Program-made: the position numbers and the translations under genes
From: Bremia lactucae
Lineage: Eukaryota; Oomycota; Peronosporomycetes; Peronosporales; Peronosporaceae
DNA: 49,518 bases
Direction: 5' to 3'
Assembly: GCF_004359215.1 (NCBI RefSeq)
Contig: NW_027152191.1
Span: 167,322-216,839, forward strand
The notes under the pieces: generated by a model
Databases searched by the model: none
What the model saw: only the letters and a program-made list of their open reading frames with translations
Told to the model about the DNA's origin: nothing
In this document: in pieces, positions 40,280 to 49,518 of the stretch
Numbering within the stretch: the first letter of the stretch is position 1
Layout of the letters: each line of letters begins with the position of its first letter

Positions 40280-41215
40280 GAAAGATTTGGCCTGTAACTC
40301 TGGCATAGTGGTCTTTGTTGACTGATTGAGCAAAATGGCTCACTAAGCGGCTGTGCCAGCTACCATTAATGGTGAAGGCACAGCAAGGCAAACAATCGCG
40401 TGTTTCGACAACACAATTCGCCAGTGGCAATTATCTGTGATCGGGACCTCCATTCTACGGGTAAATTTTGGAAATAAAATTTCCGTGTGCTTGGCACCAG
40501 ATTGGACATGCCCACCATGGGCCATCAGCAGACCGAGGGTCAAACTGAACGTGTCAATTGCGTCGTTAAAGACGATTTACGCAGTGTTTGTGCACAGACG
40601 CCAAAGTGCTGGAGCTCAATGCTCCCAGTGGTAGAATTCGCGGTGAATAACGCTCTACATGCCTCAACAGGTAATACTCCATTCTATGTCAACAGTCTCA
40701 CCCGCCCACCTGTTCCTTTAACGATTCCACTGCGTGGCTCAGGGCTTGGTATGGGAGAATTGGCCGATAGGCTTGCTATTATAAGACCTGTAACCGTTCG
40801 AAAACAAGTAAGCGGGTTTTTCGCGACGCGATTTCGTGTCTTAAGACATAAAAGGGATACGATGGCTGATAGCCAAGACAAACAAAAACAACAAGCAGAT
40901 GCCAAAGACAGAAACTGTATTAATTCTTATATGGTCGGAGACCGAGTCTTACTAAGCGCTAAAAATCTACCTAACAACTTGGTTTCCGCGGTCTACAAGA
41001 CCAAATTGCACCCGCGCTTTATTGGACCATTTGCGGTCGTAGCCAAGAAAGGCTTAGCTTATACGCTAAATCTTCCTAGCAAGCTGCGTGCACACCCAGT
41101 GTTTTACGTTGGCTTGCTTAAGTTATATCGGGACCCTTCCCACGTGGATTTGAAGGCGCTTGCGCCGAGACAGGCGGTTGTGCAGCAGATTGCCGCATCC
41201 TCACCAGGATGTTAA
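40280..41215 (+). pseudogene. Family D integrase core and C-terminus
   Basis: SGIVVFVD then a stop and LSKMAH (first Asp block), DRDLHST near 40440 (second Asp), then an open 242-codon frame (40487-41215): MGHQQTEGQTERVNCVVKDD (Glu block), FAVNNALHASTGNTPFYVNS, PVTVRKQVSGFFATRFRVLR, YMVGDRVLLSAKNLPNN, LHPRFIGPFAVVAKKGLAYT (GPY/F), HPVFYVGLLKLYRDP. The long open frame suggests recent decay. Confidence 0.85.
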
Positions 41216-41394
41216 GCTGGCCCTCTAAACGAAGTTGTTGACGCTCCAGTAGCGAAAGATAGTTCTAAGCCGCCCCCAAGGAGCTCTTGACCCGAGCAAG
41301 GATCTCACGAAGAAGTTACACCTCGTGCTTAAGAGCATCAACTGCCTCCACCGAGATTTTGGCTTCTTCACGCGCTGCTTGATGCGCGGGGGAC

Positions 41395-41604
41395 ATTCAG
41401 TTTCACGTGGAGAAACTCTTGAAGCAACGTCGTCGTAAGGGCCAATACCAGTATCTGGTGAAGTGGCTAGGGTACCCCTCTTCTGAAAACTCTTGGGAGT
41501 TTGAGGTACTTCTTCGGCAAGATTGCCCGTACGCCGTTGACGCTTTTAAGCGCCAAGATCAGGGTCAACTCGCGTCAAACGACGCTTCCCACCACGAGAC
41601 GTGA
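41395..41604 (+). pseudogene. Family D chromodomain
   Basis: FSFHVEKLLKQRRRKGQYQY, LVKWLGYPSSENSWEFEVLL, RQDCPYAVDAFKRQDQ: a textbook chromodomain with the aromatic-cage-type residues (Tyr, Trp, Trp) visible. A frame change in the linker (41216-41394) separates it from integrase. The last 59 bp overlap the end of the opposite-strand ORF. Confidence 0.88.
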
Positions 41605-42385
41605 GATTAAAAGGATTTAAAGCCTCAGTGCGGCTTCGACCCACGGTTGTACGGTCAATCGAAGCACTGAAATATCGGCTAGACCTTTCTTCATTTTGTA
41701 GCATACATGCCGAACGTAACTGGTCTATGGCCTTAAGCTTGGCGGAATTGAAGCGAAGCTTCCGTTCCAAACGAACATCAGCCGCATCTGCAGACTCTAA
41801 TGTTTCAAATATAACAAAGGCGATGGGCCCGGTGGGCCCAGTTCTCAAATGAGACTTCATTTTCAGTCCTTGTTTCCTTCGGAAACAAAAAATCGGAATA
41901 TCCCTTTTGGAGGTCACCAAAGCCCCACGAAATTGATCCCGTAAACGCGCCAAATACTGACTTCGCGTCACTACCTTTGGTGTAAGGTATTGCTCATGAA
42001 GATCGTTGCGAGCAGCGATCTCCTCCGGCGTTCTCGCTACGTCTCCGGGAATCCAGATGGCCAAGCTATGACCCGCTATCTCAGCAGCTCGACGACGAGC
42101 TTCTTCCTTTATGAGGGTTACCCGCTCTTCATCGAGCGGATTTGTTGGGTTGTTGGACTCAGGGTCCCGTGTCCTGCTCAATGCAGATAAGATGTTAGCG
42201 GTACCACGTTCTGGGAACGGATTCGGGGCATGCCGACGTTCATCAGGGGGAGAAGGCGATTGAGAGAACGACATCTTTCTCCTCCTCCTGTGACTTTCAA
42301 AGACCACCATTCCCTCATCGTCAAGGAAGGTGCTAAGAGTCTGTGACTCACGCTTGATTGTAATCAGACAAGAAAAGAAAAACAC
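41546..42385 (-). CDS. Opposite-strand ORF of family D, unknown function
   Basis: Intact frame of 279 codons, convergent with pol, ending inside the chromodomain. The first Met is at 42385; an internal Met at 42274 (MSFSQSPSPPDERRHAPNP) starts the part conserved in element E and is my preferred start (242 residues). Composition: Ser/Pro-rich N-terminus (PNPFPERGTANILSALSRT), a charged helical segment (LIKEEARRRAAEIAG), a middle with VVTRSQYLARLRDQFRGALV, then RTGPTGPIAFVIFETLE, and a basic C-terminus (NLTSRGGKRRLTR). No signal peptide or known domain was seen. Family A has a comparable block (PIPVVFRSNETPE versus PIAFVIFETLES), a tentative link. Confidence 0.7.
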   Translation of the reverse strand: MFFFSCLITIKRESQTLSTFLDDEGMVVFESHRRRRKMSFSQSPSPPDERRHAPNPFPERGTANILSALSRTRDPESNNPTNPLDEERVTLIKEEARRRAAEIAGHSLAIWIPGDVARTPEEIAARNDLHEQYLTPKVVTRSQYLARLRDQFRGALVTSKRDIPIFCFRRKQGLKMKSHLRTGPTGPIAFVIFETLESADAADVRLERKLRFNSAKLKAIDQLRSACMLQNEERSSRYFSASIDRTTVGRSRTEALNPFNLTSRGGKRRLTRVDPDLGA

Positions 42386-42462
42386 GACCGAATGGTTAGC
42401 TGTTTAGGTTTTGGCCTCAAAGATGAAATGAAGCGAATGTTGTCACTCGGGGTCAACAGTCT

Positions 42463-42473
42463 GATGGAGGGGG
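42463..42473 (+). other. Polypurine tract, family D
   Basis: gatggaggggg immediately before the 3' LTR start, the usual plus-strand primer position. Element E has gaaggaggg at the equivalent place (about 48449). Confidence 0.6.
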
Positions 42474-42942
42474 TAATGGGGCACACATCGGTTGAAGAAC
42501 CGTTGTTGTGGTACATTTACTTTATGGGTAAAATACCCCGTTTATCTAATTTAAAAATAGTTAGTTACTTAAACCCCATTTTTTATGGGTGATAAATGTG
42601 GTCACCGCCAGATTTATATCTGGCGGCCAAAATCTATTTTAATTAGCTCGGGTAATGTTTTTAGATTTAAATAATCAGATTAAGTGCAGTTCCTCTTTTG
42701 ATCTTAAAGCGTTAAGTACATTCATAAGGCTCGCGCAGTGATCTGTAAGAGATAGAAGTCTTTCTAATGTATATACTATTAGGCAGTGTTGCCACTTGGT
42801 TCTACGAACCCCTGAATCCCTTAAAATAGGATTCATTAAGCTTCAATAGCTTGTACGACTCCCTTTTCGTTCTATATTGCTAAGAGGCTCTTTGAGTTTC
42901 AAAGTCTTTCTCTGAATTTAGGATTGAGGTAGCTTTGCTACA
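42471..42942 (+). repeat. Family D/E LTR shared between two elements
   Basis: Starts gggtaatggggcacacatcgg (the TGTAATGGGG terminus altered) and ends TTTGCTACA. It is the 3' LTR of D and the 5' LTR of E, which starts immediately after it. Contains the perfect hairpin ccgccagat-ttat-atctggcgg at 42605-42626. Confidence 0.83.
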
Positions 42943-42999
42943 CTAGTAGTCAACCTACGTCTGAGTATTTAAAGACTAAGCCTCTGCTAAAATGAGTAA

Positions 43000-43490
43000 T
43001 TTCCTCAAACTCTAAGGGGCGAAATATGCAGTGTATGAGAAGCTTAAAACTTTGCTTGGGCTTAATCACATTGAATTCATCATGTCTCAGGGACCAATAG
43101 TTCTGGATGCAAGGCTTGAAGCTTTTATGCAATATGGCTCCTCGCTTATCGGACAGGTCCAGGACCCTTGGTGGCATTTATACCGATTTGGTAAATTTCA
43201 TTACCTGATTCAGAACTTAAGTTCGCCCTTTTGTTGTCAACGTTAAAGCATATGGCATGGACACGCTGTCTTGTTCCTTGATATGTATTCGAGATATGAT
43301 CTAATCCTTGATATGGCTTAGCTTGAATGTCATGAGCCATGTATTGATTGAATATCCAAGACCTTAGGCCACGCGCAATGTTCCTAGCGAGACTTTGTAG
43401 AGTCGTAAACCCACCTTCGCTGACAGCAAAAGCGTTATTGCAATGAGACATCAACAGAATCTGTCAGTGTATTAGACATTGGGATATATG
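43000..43490 (+). pseudogene. Family E Gag-protease deletion remnant
   Basis: YEKLKTLLGLNHIEF and SQGPIVLDARLEAFMQYGSS (43031-43246) match the start of D Gag. The next block, LFLDMYSRYDLILDMA with LECHEPCID (43260-43350), is the protease C-terminus. Everything between (Gag core, knuckle, active site) is deleted. Confidence 0.75.
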
Positions 43491-44230
43491 ACCTAATCAA
43501 CTTCAATGTTGGAAACATCAAAAGGTGAGTGTGGCTCATTATTTGTCGGTGAAACGGCACAGACTCCATCGAGTGATATTCATTGAGCTAACGAATCACT
43601 GAATACTGAAAGCGTTGTGGGCCTAGGGCCGATTCACCAAGAATGTAATTCCTCAGACGTGAAAAAAATCGAAATGTACGCTAAATGACGAGTTTGAGTT
43701 AAGTTACTCCTCACCGAATTCTAGTTTGAACATCGGCTCTTGTCAAGAGCAAGCAAAGGTTTTAAGAACCCGTGAAACTTGAGACTATTGATGATTCGAC
43801 GTCTATGAGGAGTATTGTCTCGCCATCGAGATAACCAGAGCTAAAGTCGGACCCGATGAGGCGCGACGCGTCCATTATATCACATAGCGATAATAGCGAA
43901 CAGCTATATACACAACTAATAGTCTGACTGGGGAAGTGGAGAATGATACTAGCTTTGGGTTATCCTCTTGCTATATGCTCTTTTGTAGCTGAATGAAATG
44001 TCTGACAAGGAGTTTGACTAGGCCTTAAAGGTGGGTAACTTATCCTGGATGGTGGCCATTCGACCAGACACTGAATTATACTCATCGTCGCTGCTGGATG
44101 AAGATGTTCTTGAGAATACTAAAGCGGCACTAGTCCTTAATGATCCCTCAGATCCATTCTTTTTCTAGTGAAGGGATTTTTAGACGCAGTGTGTCCAAAT
44201 CCTCCGTCTAAGTAACCTCTTGATAGTTAT
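43491..44230 (+). pseudogene. Family E protease-RT linker
   Basis: Broken frames; parts near 43990-44160 match the D linker (MSDKEFD, ALKVGNLSWMVAIRPDTELY, SSLLDEDVLENTKAAL). No open frame. Confidence 0.55.
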
Positions 44231-44259
44231 GTACGTCATAAAATCATTTTAATTCTTAG

Positions 44260-45571
44260 ACCAAATATTGTGATATTCGACGGTGGGCTTTATCAAAGGA
44301 ACAATGTGACGTCATCGACGACTTCTTCCGTGCAAAGCACAAGGCTGGCATGTTACGAAAAAAGTAAAATTCTCCATTTGACGCCGATATTTTGTGTCAA
44401 AAGCCAAAGTTTAAATAAGCATTGTGCATGCTAATAATAAACTTAATGCTGCTACCAGCGCAGACACTAATTCCCAGAAATTTCGTTCTTTCGAACAATG
44501 TAGCGGGATGTGAAATTTACAGTGTGCTCGACTTGATCGATGGTTATTATCAGCTGCTCATGCGAGCCAATGACATATCGATTACACATGTAGCACCTCA
44601 AGCGGAAGGCTATAGGAGTAGTTGCAAATGCCACAAGGGCTTTGCAGTACCCTAAATACTTATAATCACTTGTGACGCAACTGTTCCATCCTCATCGAGG
44701 TTATGCACAGACTGACATCAATGAAATTGTTTTGTCCATAGTCGTGCTGTGCAGGGTCGGTCGGATTAGAAATACACGTAGCCATTTGTGAGCCGTGCTC
44801 GAATGCATGTTGCCAAATAAGATGTACGTTAACGCTTTTAAATGCATCTTCAATGCAGAGAAAAATCCTTTATTAGGATACTGTGTTGGGAAGCGAGGCC
44901 TTAAAGCAGATTGTGCTGAGTTAAAAGCCATCGCTGATTGGCCGGCTTCTAAAAACCAAAAGGATTGCGTAAGCGGCTTGGCCTCGCCAACTACTTGCAC
45001 AAGTACGCTGACATGGCTCGATCATTATCCAAATTCTTTTAAAATGATAAAGATTGGTGCTGGACAAGCACCGACGGTAATGCTATCAAAGCAATTAAGG
45101 ATAGTCTCATTCATGGTTCATTTTTGGCTCCGCCAAATCCTAGTCGGCCTTTTCAGGGTCGTCTGTACGCATCTGATTTTGCCATCAGTGAGTGCTCTAT
45201 TCCAAACATATGAAGCTGGACGAGAACGCGCCATTGCATTCGAGTGGAGACAGCTTAAAGCTGCCGTAAATAACTATCCTGTTCGTGACAAAAAAACAAC
45301 TTGCGATGAAGTATGCTCTTGTCGAATTCAGAGTACGTCTACTAGGCTCTATGCCTTCAATAATCTGTACAGAGTATGCATCTTTATGCACCGCGACTGG
45401 TCGCCTCGTCTCTTACAGAAAATGGCTCGATGGCTATCTTTTCTCGCCTTATATAACTTTGAAGCAAAGTATAAGCCGAGAAAGAAAAATGCTTTGGCTG
45501 ATGCGTTATCACACCGTCCTGATTATGAGCTTGCTCATGAGACAACCGAGATGTCGCCGGTCACTGATTAA
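44260..45571 (+). pseudogene. Family E RT and RNase H
   Basis: QCDVIDDFFRAKHKAGMLRK, then YSVLDLIDGYYQLLMRANDI (44520-44580). The catalytic YFDD site is destroyed: near 44695 the region reads GYAQTDINEIVLSIVV. 44795-45571 is open: NKMYVNAFKCIFNAEKNPLL, GYCVGKRGLKADCAELKAIA (RT thumb), ERAIAFEWRQLKAAVNNYPV and, in the same frame after indels, NFEAKYKPRKKNALADALSH (RNase H end). Other frames hold the connecting pieces. Confidence 0.8.
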
Positions 45572-45610
45572 ACGCGTTCGACATATGCCTTAAATGAACA
45601 GTGTCTGGCT

Positions 45611-46745
45611 TTGCTTTGCGCTCCTGGCAGCAAAGGGTCTCTGAGCTCAGACATAAAATTGTCGGCCCGGTTAAGAGCAAGCTTACAACAAAAGCCTATT
45701 ATCGGCTTTTTAAAGATGAGAGGTCATTGTTCTATTCGATTGATGGCACACAATACTGCTTTTAGTGGTCATCTCGGTCGAGAAAAGACCTACGGCTCCG
45801 GAGGCCCGAGTTATTGGAAGCCCAAGCTCATCAAATGGGTAAGCATGTATGTTCGCACATGTGAAACTTATCAATGGGTCAAATACTCGGCACATGCAAC
45901 GGCACCGCTTGCCAATTATACCATACCCACTACGTATTGGAAGTCCATCAGTAGAATGTTGTGTTTGGCCTACCGAAAGACTCGGCCGGTAACACGGGCA
46001 TCGTAGTCTTATTGACTGCTTGAGCGAAGCAATTCATTCAGCAGCGATTCCAGATACCATCCATGGTGAAGGTACAGCAATGTTGTCTATTTATCGTGTG
46101 ATTCGACAACAAGGGTTATAAGTGGCAATTGTCTCCGATAGAGACCGGCACTTCACGGATATGTTCTGAAAGTCGATCTTCTGGGTGCTTGGCATTAAAT
46201 TGAAAATGTCCACAGCGGATCTGTCCACAGATCGATGATCAATCTGAGCGTATTAATTGGGCCATTGTAGACGTTCAACGCAGCGTGTATGCTGTAGCAC
46301 TACAGCGCTGGAGCACAATGCTCTCTGTTGTTCAGTTTGCGTTGAATTACGCGTTGCAATTCCTACAGCCTATACTCCGCTCTATTTGAACGGCTTGGTG
46401 AGGGAGTGATAGCCGCTCGGCGTGCTGATATCAGCCCTGTTACGGTCAAGAAAAATTAGCGAGTTTCTCGCAACGCGATAAAATGTATTACGTCACATGC
46501 GGGACACAATGACTGATAACAAAAGAAACAAATGGATGCTAAAGGCAGAAGCAATAATAATCTTATGAGGTCGGTGATCGAGTATTACTTAATGCTGAAG
46601 CTATACCTACAAACGTAGTATCTACAGTCTTGCAAACCAAATTGCGTCCGCGCTTTATTGGAACATATACGGCCGTGGCCAAGTAGGGTTTAGCTTATAC
46701 GCTAAACGCAAGCTGCGTACAGACCCAATATTCTAGTGCGAAAAG
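45611..46745 (+). pseudogene. Family E integrase
   Basis: N-terminal zinc finger region HNTAFSGHLGREKTYGSGG, YWKPKLIKWVSMYVRTCETY (45720-45880; the second Cys of the usual CxxC is Tyr-shifted). NTGIVVLIDCLSEAIHSAA, VAIVSDRDRHFTDMF (second Asp), a degenerate Glu block near 46230, NALCCSVCVELRVAIPTAYT, RPRFIGTYTAVAK (GPY/F, 46650). Frame changes throughout. Confidence 0.78.
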
Positions 46746-47320
46746 GATAGACGGTTAGTTGCTATGGATGAAGAGCTGCAAACGTTGGCTTACATAATCC
46801 ATATAGGAATTCCTTCTATGTAAATTAGAAGGTGCACCTATTGCGGGAAAGTATAGCATGCGGTAGAGCGATGCTGGATCAAGCAAAAGGATGAGCAAGT
46901 CGGCAGCGCCGCAGATTGCTTGTCCTCATCTGAATGTCCAGCTGGCTCATTAAGCGAGGTTGACAACGCTCCAACGTCAACAGACGATCTTGATCCTTGC
47001 CAAGAGTACTCGCGTTTTTAGCAATATTGTCAAGGAAAAATTGCACTTCGTGCCTTAACGCCGACACAGATGCCGTCGATATTTCGGCCTCCTCCTGCGT
47101 TGCTCGATCGCCAAGGGAACCTTCAGTTCCACGTCGTAAGTCTTCTGAAGCGACATCGTCGTAACGGTCAATATTAGTATCTGGAAGTGGCTTTAGTATT
47201 CCCCGTCGGAAACTCTTAGAAGTACGAGACTTCTCTTCGACAAAATTGCCCGTACAACGTTGAAGTTTTTGAGCGTCGCGCTCAGGGTGAACTTGCGTCA
47301 GTCGACGCTTCTCACAATAG
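46746..47320 (+). pseudogene. Family E linker and chromodomain
   Basis: The linker shows no open plus-strand frame. Near 47115-47310 the chromodomain reads LQFHVVSLLKRHRRNGQY, a stop, then SLRQNCPYNVEVFERRAQGE, with an indel in the core. Weaker than the D copy but colinear with it. The minus-strand frame at 46879-47067 is helical and Leu/Arg/Gln-rich and could be an antisense shadow. Confidence 0.65.
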
Positions 47321-47516
47321 AAATGGAGACGGGTGGATCTTCAGCTTCATGGAGGCGTTAGCAATCGAGGCACTAGAGTGCTGGCTAGACCGTATATCGT
47401 ATTACGGTCGATACGCCACACTAAATTGGCCGTTGGGTTTCAACTTTTTGCGAAATCAAAGCGGATTTCCGCTCTAGGGAGCGTCGACCACATCGACTGA
47501 GTTTCTAAGAAACTTT

Positions 47517-48374
47517 TTATTCGTTAGGAGACGGTTCCAGAGTACCTATGTAATAAACAATTTCTCGATTTCGGAATTCGACTTGTTTGGATATAAAACG
47601 ATCGGAATTTTCCTCACGGAGGACACGTGCTTGATCACATAGACACGCAGAATGACGTGGCGTCACAATCGCGGATTTAAGACATCGCTCGTTTAGAGCA
47701 GCGCTTGCGGCGGGCTCCTCCGTGATAGTCACCTTGGGCTTAGGAGCCCAGGCGTAGTTGCCTTAGGTACAGGAGCTCAAGTATGCAACTTACGACCCGC
47801 CACCTCTTGGAGACGTTGACCATGGTCCGTATATACGATAAACGGTCTATCTTCGAGGAGATAGACCCTACATTTAGCCAGTGCATATTTTATGGCAAGG
47901 AGTTCCTCGTCAGGAAACTGGGTAATTCCGTTCAAATGGTTGCAGCTGACGCGATTCGTAACAGACGACGCACTCCGCGTCGTTTGTATCGTATTGCTTT
48001 AACGCGCATCCGATTACATACTAAGTGGTGTAAATCTATACTCACTGTCTTTGCAAGGGCCGCAGCCCGGCGAGCAGCTTGCTCCTCCCAGAGGATAGCT
48101 TATTCTTGCTCTTTACCGGGCAAGTTCGTTATTGTAATGGCCTCCAGGCCCGGTGTTCTGCGTAATGCGGTTAAAAGTTCGCCTCACCAAGTTCTGGGAA
48201 CGGATTGGGAACCTGACGAGAATCGGTTTTACGATAATGCGTGCTAGTTCTGGGTTGGTCACCCTCTTCCTCAGACGGAGTGTGACGTTCATGGTCCACG
48301 ACACCTCGTTTACAAGGAAGGAGGCAATAGCCGGTGATTCGGGTTGAGTGTCCTAATACAAAAGAAATAAACAC
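47517..48374 (-). pseudogene. Opposite-strand ORF of family E (broken)
   Basis: 48171-48374 is open and aligns with the start of the D ORF (VPNPFPELGEANF versus APNPFPERGTANIL), continuing in another frame as ANFLTALRRTPGLEA and EEQAARRAAALAK (D: EEARRRAAEIAG). 47517-47732 aligns with the D middle (AIVTPRHSACLCDQARVLRE versus KVVTRSQYLARLRDQFRGAL). Between them lies a foreign RNase H fragment. Its recognisable protein in this decayed copy supports that it was once a coding gene. Confidence 0.65.
47785..48030 (-). pseudogene. RNase H fragment inserted in the E opposite-strand ORF
   Basis: Minus strand: DAECVVCYESRQLQPFERNY followed by PVS and broken sequence, the RNase H YQSRQ...ERNYPVHDKE block. 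The DNA resembles element B at 17430-17600 more than E's own RNase H, so it is a displaced piece of a family C-type element. Confidence 0.65.
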
Positions 48375-48457
48375 AACCGTGAAGTCAGCTGCTCATTATC
48401 CAACCCATTTTTTTTGCGAGTTTCGACACTCGGTGTCAGCGGTCTAATGAAGGAGGG

Positions 48458-48836
48458 TGTAGCGGGGTACACTTCGGTTGGTAAACCACTAATGCTGTAC
48501 ATTTCGCGACAGGGGTCAAAATACCCCATTTTCTTCAGATAAAATGATATTATTAAAGCCCTATTACGACGGTGTCACCATTAATGGATTTCTGGTGGCC
48601 GAAATTATTTTAAATGCAAAAAGGGAAACGTTTACATCTTTAAACATAAAATAGAATTCATTTCTTATTTTATCTTTTAGTGTCTAGTGCCTTCCTAAGG
48701 CTTGCGCAGCGACCATTGAATGTAATAAGTCTTCCTCAGGTAGATACTCTCGGGCACTAGATGCCACTTGGCTCTACGAACCGCTGAGTCCCGTGAACTA
48801 GGATGTATCAAGCCGTAAGAGCTTGGACAGCTAAGT
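48458..48836 (+). repeat. Family E 3' LTR, truncated
   Basis: Starts TGTAGCGGGGTACACTTCGG; keeps gtgtctagtgccttcctaag, gcactagatgccacttggc, and stops at agcttggacagctaag, where the family A LTR begins. About 90 bp of the LTR end are missing. Confidence 0.8.
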
Positions 48837-49394
48837 TGTGACGGGCTAAAGTTACTCTAATGTTACCCAGTCCCCGTTATATACACTAAGTGTACTTAAG
48901 GGGATGATCAATTACTGAATAATAGTAAATAGACCCAGCACTCGGGTGTGGTGCACATTTGTGACCAACCTTTGCGTATGTGATGCTCATGAGTGCATTC
49001 ATATAAGGAGGGATGACGCCGAGCGTCATCCGTAACGGATGACGGCTAGCGTCATCCGTTACGCGTGGTATCTAGAAAGATACGCTCGCAATACATATTA
49101 AGTGTTATCTATAAAGATGACATTTTAATTGGTATAATTAGTTATTTATTGTAATACGATTAAATATAAATCAGTCTGAAAACTACTTCCTACTTGATAA
49201 GTGCGCACGAGGAGCCGGATTACCGCTCCCGTGACGACTCTTAATCACAGTACTTAGTGTGTTGGGTGAGGTCGCTAACGCGCCCACCACAACTACCTCA
49301 CTGCACGCAAGAGAAGCAGGTTAAACCGCTTCCTCGCTGTGCTAGGGTGTGTGTCTAAGTAGAGCGTGGCCGCATTACGACGTGCCCGCCTACA
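48837..49394 (+). repeat. Family A 5' LTR (third element)
   Basis: TGTGACGGGCTAAAGTTAC to GCCCGCCTACA. Contains two adjacent palindromes, 49011-49031 and 49031-49063 (13-bp arms cgtaacggatgac / gtcatccgttacg around ggctagc). Followed by TGGTAGCACTTG (49397) as primer-binding site. Confidence 0.88.
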
Positions 49395-49450
49395 CTTGGT
49401 AGCACTTGAAATCCTTCCCACGACCCGCATCTCTGCGTGTGTACGTGAGG

Positions 49451-49518
49451 ATGAGCCTCAATATTGATTGGGCTCATTTTCCCCACCTCTCCGAACATCA
49501 TCGGGAGGTGGCAGGGCT
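49451..49518 (+). CDS. gag: Family A Gag start (cut by window end)
   Basis: ATG at 49451, MSLNIDWAHFPHLSEHHREV, open to the window edge. The same position is GTG in the 7316 copy and ATT in A', so this is the only family A copy here with the expected Gag start. The element extends beyond the window. Confidence 0.75.
   Translation, partial: MSLNIDWAHFPHLSEHHREVAG

Larger units (their letters stand above)
35739..42942 (+). mobile_element. Ty3/gypsy family D element with internal inversion
   Basis: Order: 5' LTR, PBS, Gag, protease, RT first half (plus), an inverted block (38916-40275) holding RT second half, RNase H and integrase N-terminus on the minus strand, then integrase core, GPY/F, chromodomain (plus), an opposite-strand ORF, polypurine tract and 3' LTR. 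Nearly complete in content but scrambled; frames are broken in Gag and RT. Confidence 0.87.
42471..48836 (+). mobile_element. Ty3/gypsy family E element (same LTR family as D)
   Basis: Plus orientation: shared LTR, short Gag joined to protease end by deletion, linker, RT, RNase H, integrase, GPY/F, chromodomain, opposite-strand ORF pieces, 3' LTR. Much more decayed than D, so D and E are not a recent duplication of one another. Confidence 0.83.

Noticed and set aside
46879..47067. Coiled-coil antisense protein opposite the pol linker (also about 41220-41400 and 25501-25719)
   Set aside because: The Leu/Glu/Arg pattern lies opposite the pol linker, so it may be a codon-bias shadow. It could still be an extension of the opposite-strand ORF but stops separate them, so it was not called.

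Overview
This window reads as repeat-packed nuclear DNA of a filamentous eukaryote, most likely an oomycete (Phytophthora or downy-mildew type). The reasons are chromodomain-bearing Ty3/gypsy elements and Ty1/copia elements of a style I associate with oomycetes, one small host gene with short GT-AG introns, and no bacterial gene organisation. The assignment is inference; no rRNA or tRNA gene was seen to confirm it.

Layout. 1-6060: degenerate Ty1/copia DNA. A minus-strand gag/protease/integrase array with a 1,613-bp period is interrupted by an open plus-strand copia gag-protease (2172-3100) and by two assembly gaps (3101-3753, 5961-6060). 6061-6516: two tandem 228-bp units. 6757-12466: gypsy family A element (plus) with 5' LTR, gag, protease, a deleted reverse transcriptase, integrase, chromodomain and an opposite-strand ORF. 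12470-16025: 3' half of a family C gypsy (plus) with its own opposite-strand ORF and LTR. 16030-17290: minus-strand copia gag. 17290-21877: 5' part of a family C/B gypsy (minus). 21965-22834: the only confident host gene, a five-exon SFT2-type vesicle transport protein. 23455-34441: a family C solo LTR split by a rearranged family A element (minus) that carries a 2,387-bp internal duplication and a 1.26-kb inversion. 35270-48836: tandem family D/E gypsy elements arranged LTR-LTR-D-LTR-E-LTR, with D carrying a 1.36-kb internal inversion. 48837-49518: 5' LTR and gag start of another family A element (plus).

The most interesting feature is an opposite-strand ORF between the chromodomain end of pol and the 3' LTR. 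It appears in all three gypsy lineages here (A: 11915-12466, and split into 24726-25145 plus 25924-26408; C: 14958-15395; D/E: 41546-42385 and 47517-48374). Within A, and between D and E, the protein sequence stays recognisable although the surrounding pol is decayed. It looks like a conserved accessory gene transcribed against gag-pol.

Most pol domains carry stops, frameshifts, deletions or inversions, so most copies are dead. Exceptions with intact stretches are the copia gag-protease at 2172-3100, the family A protease ORFs (29696-29953, 32083-32340), the D integrase C-terminal ORF (40487-41215), the D opposite-strand ORF and the host SFT2 gene.
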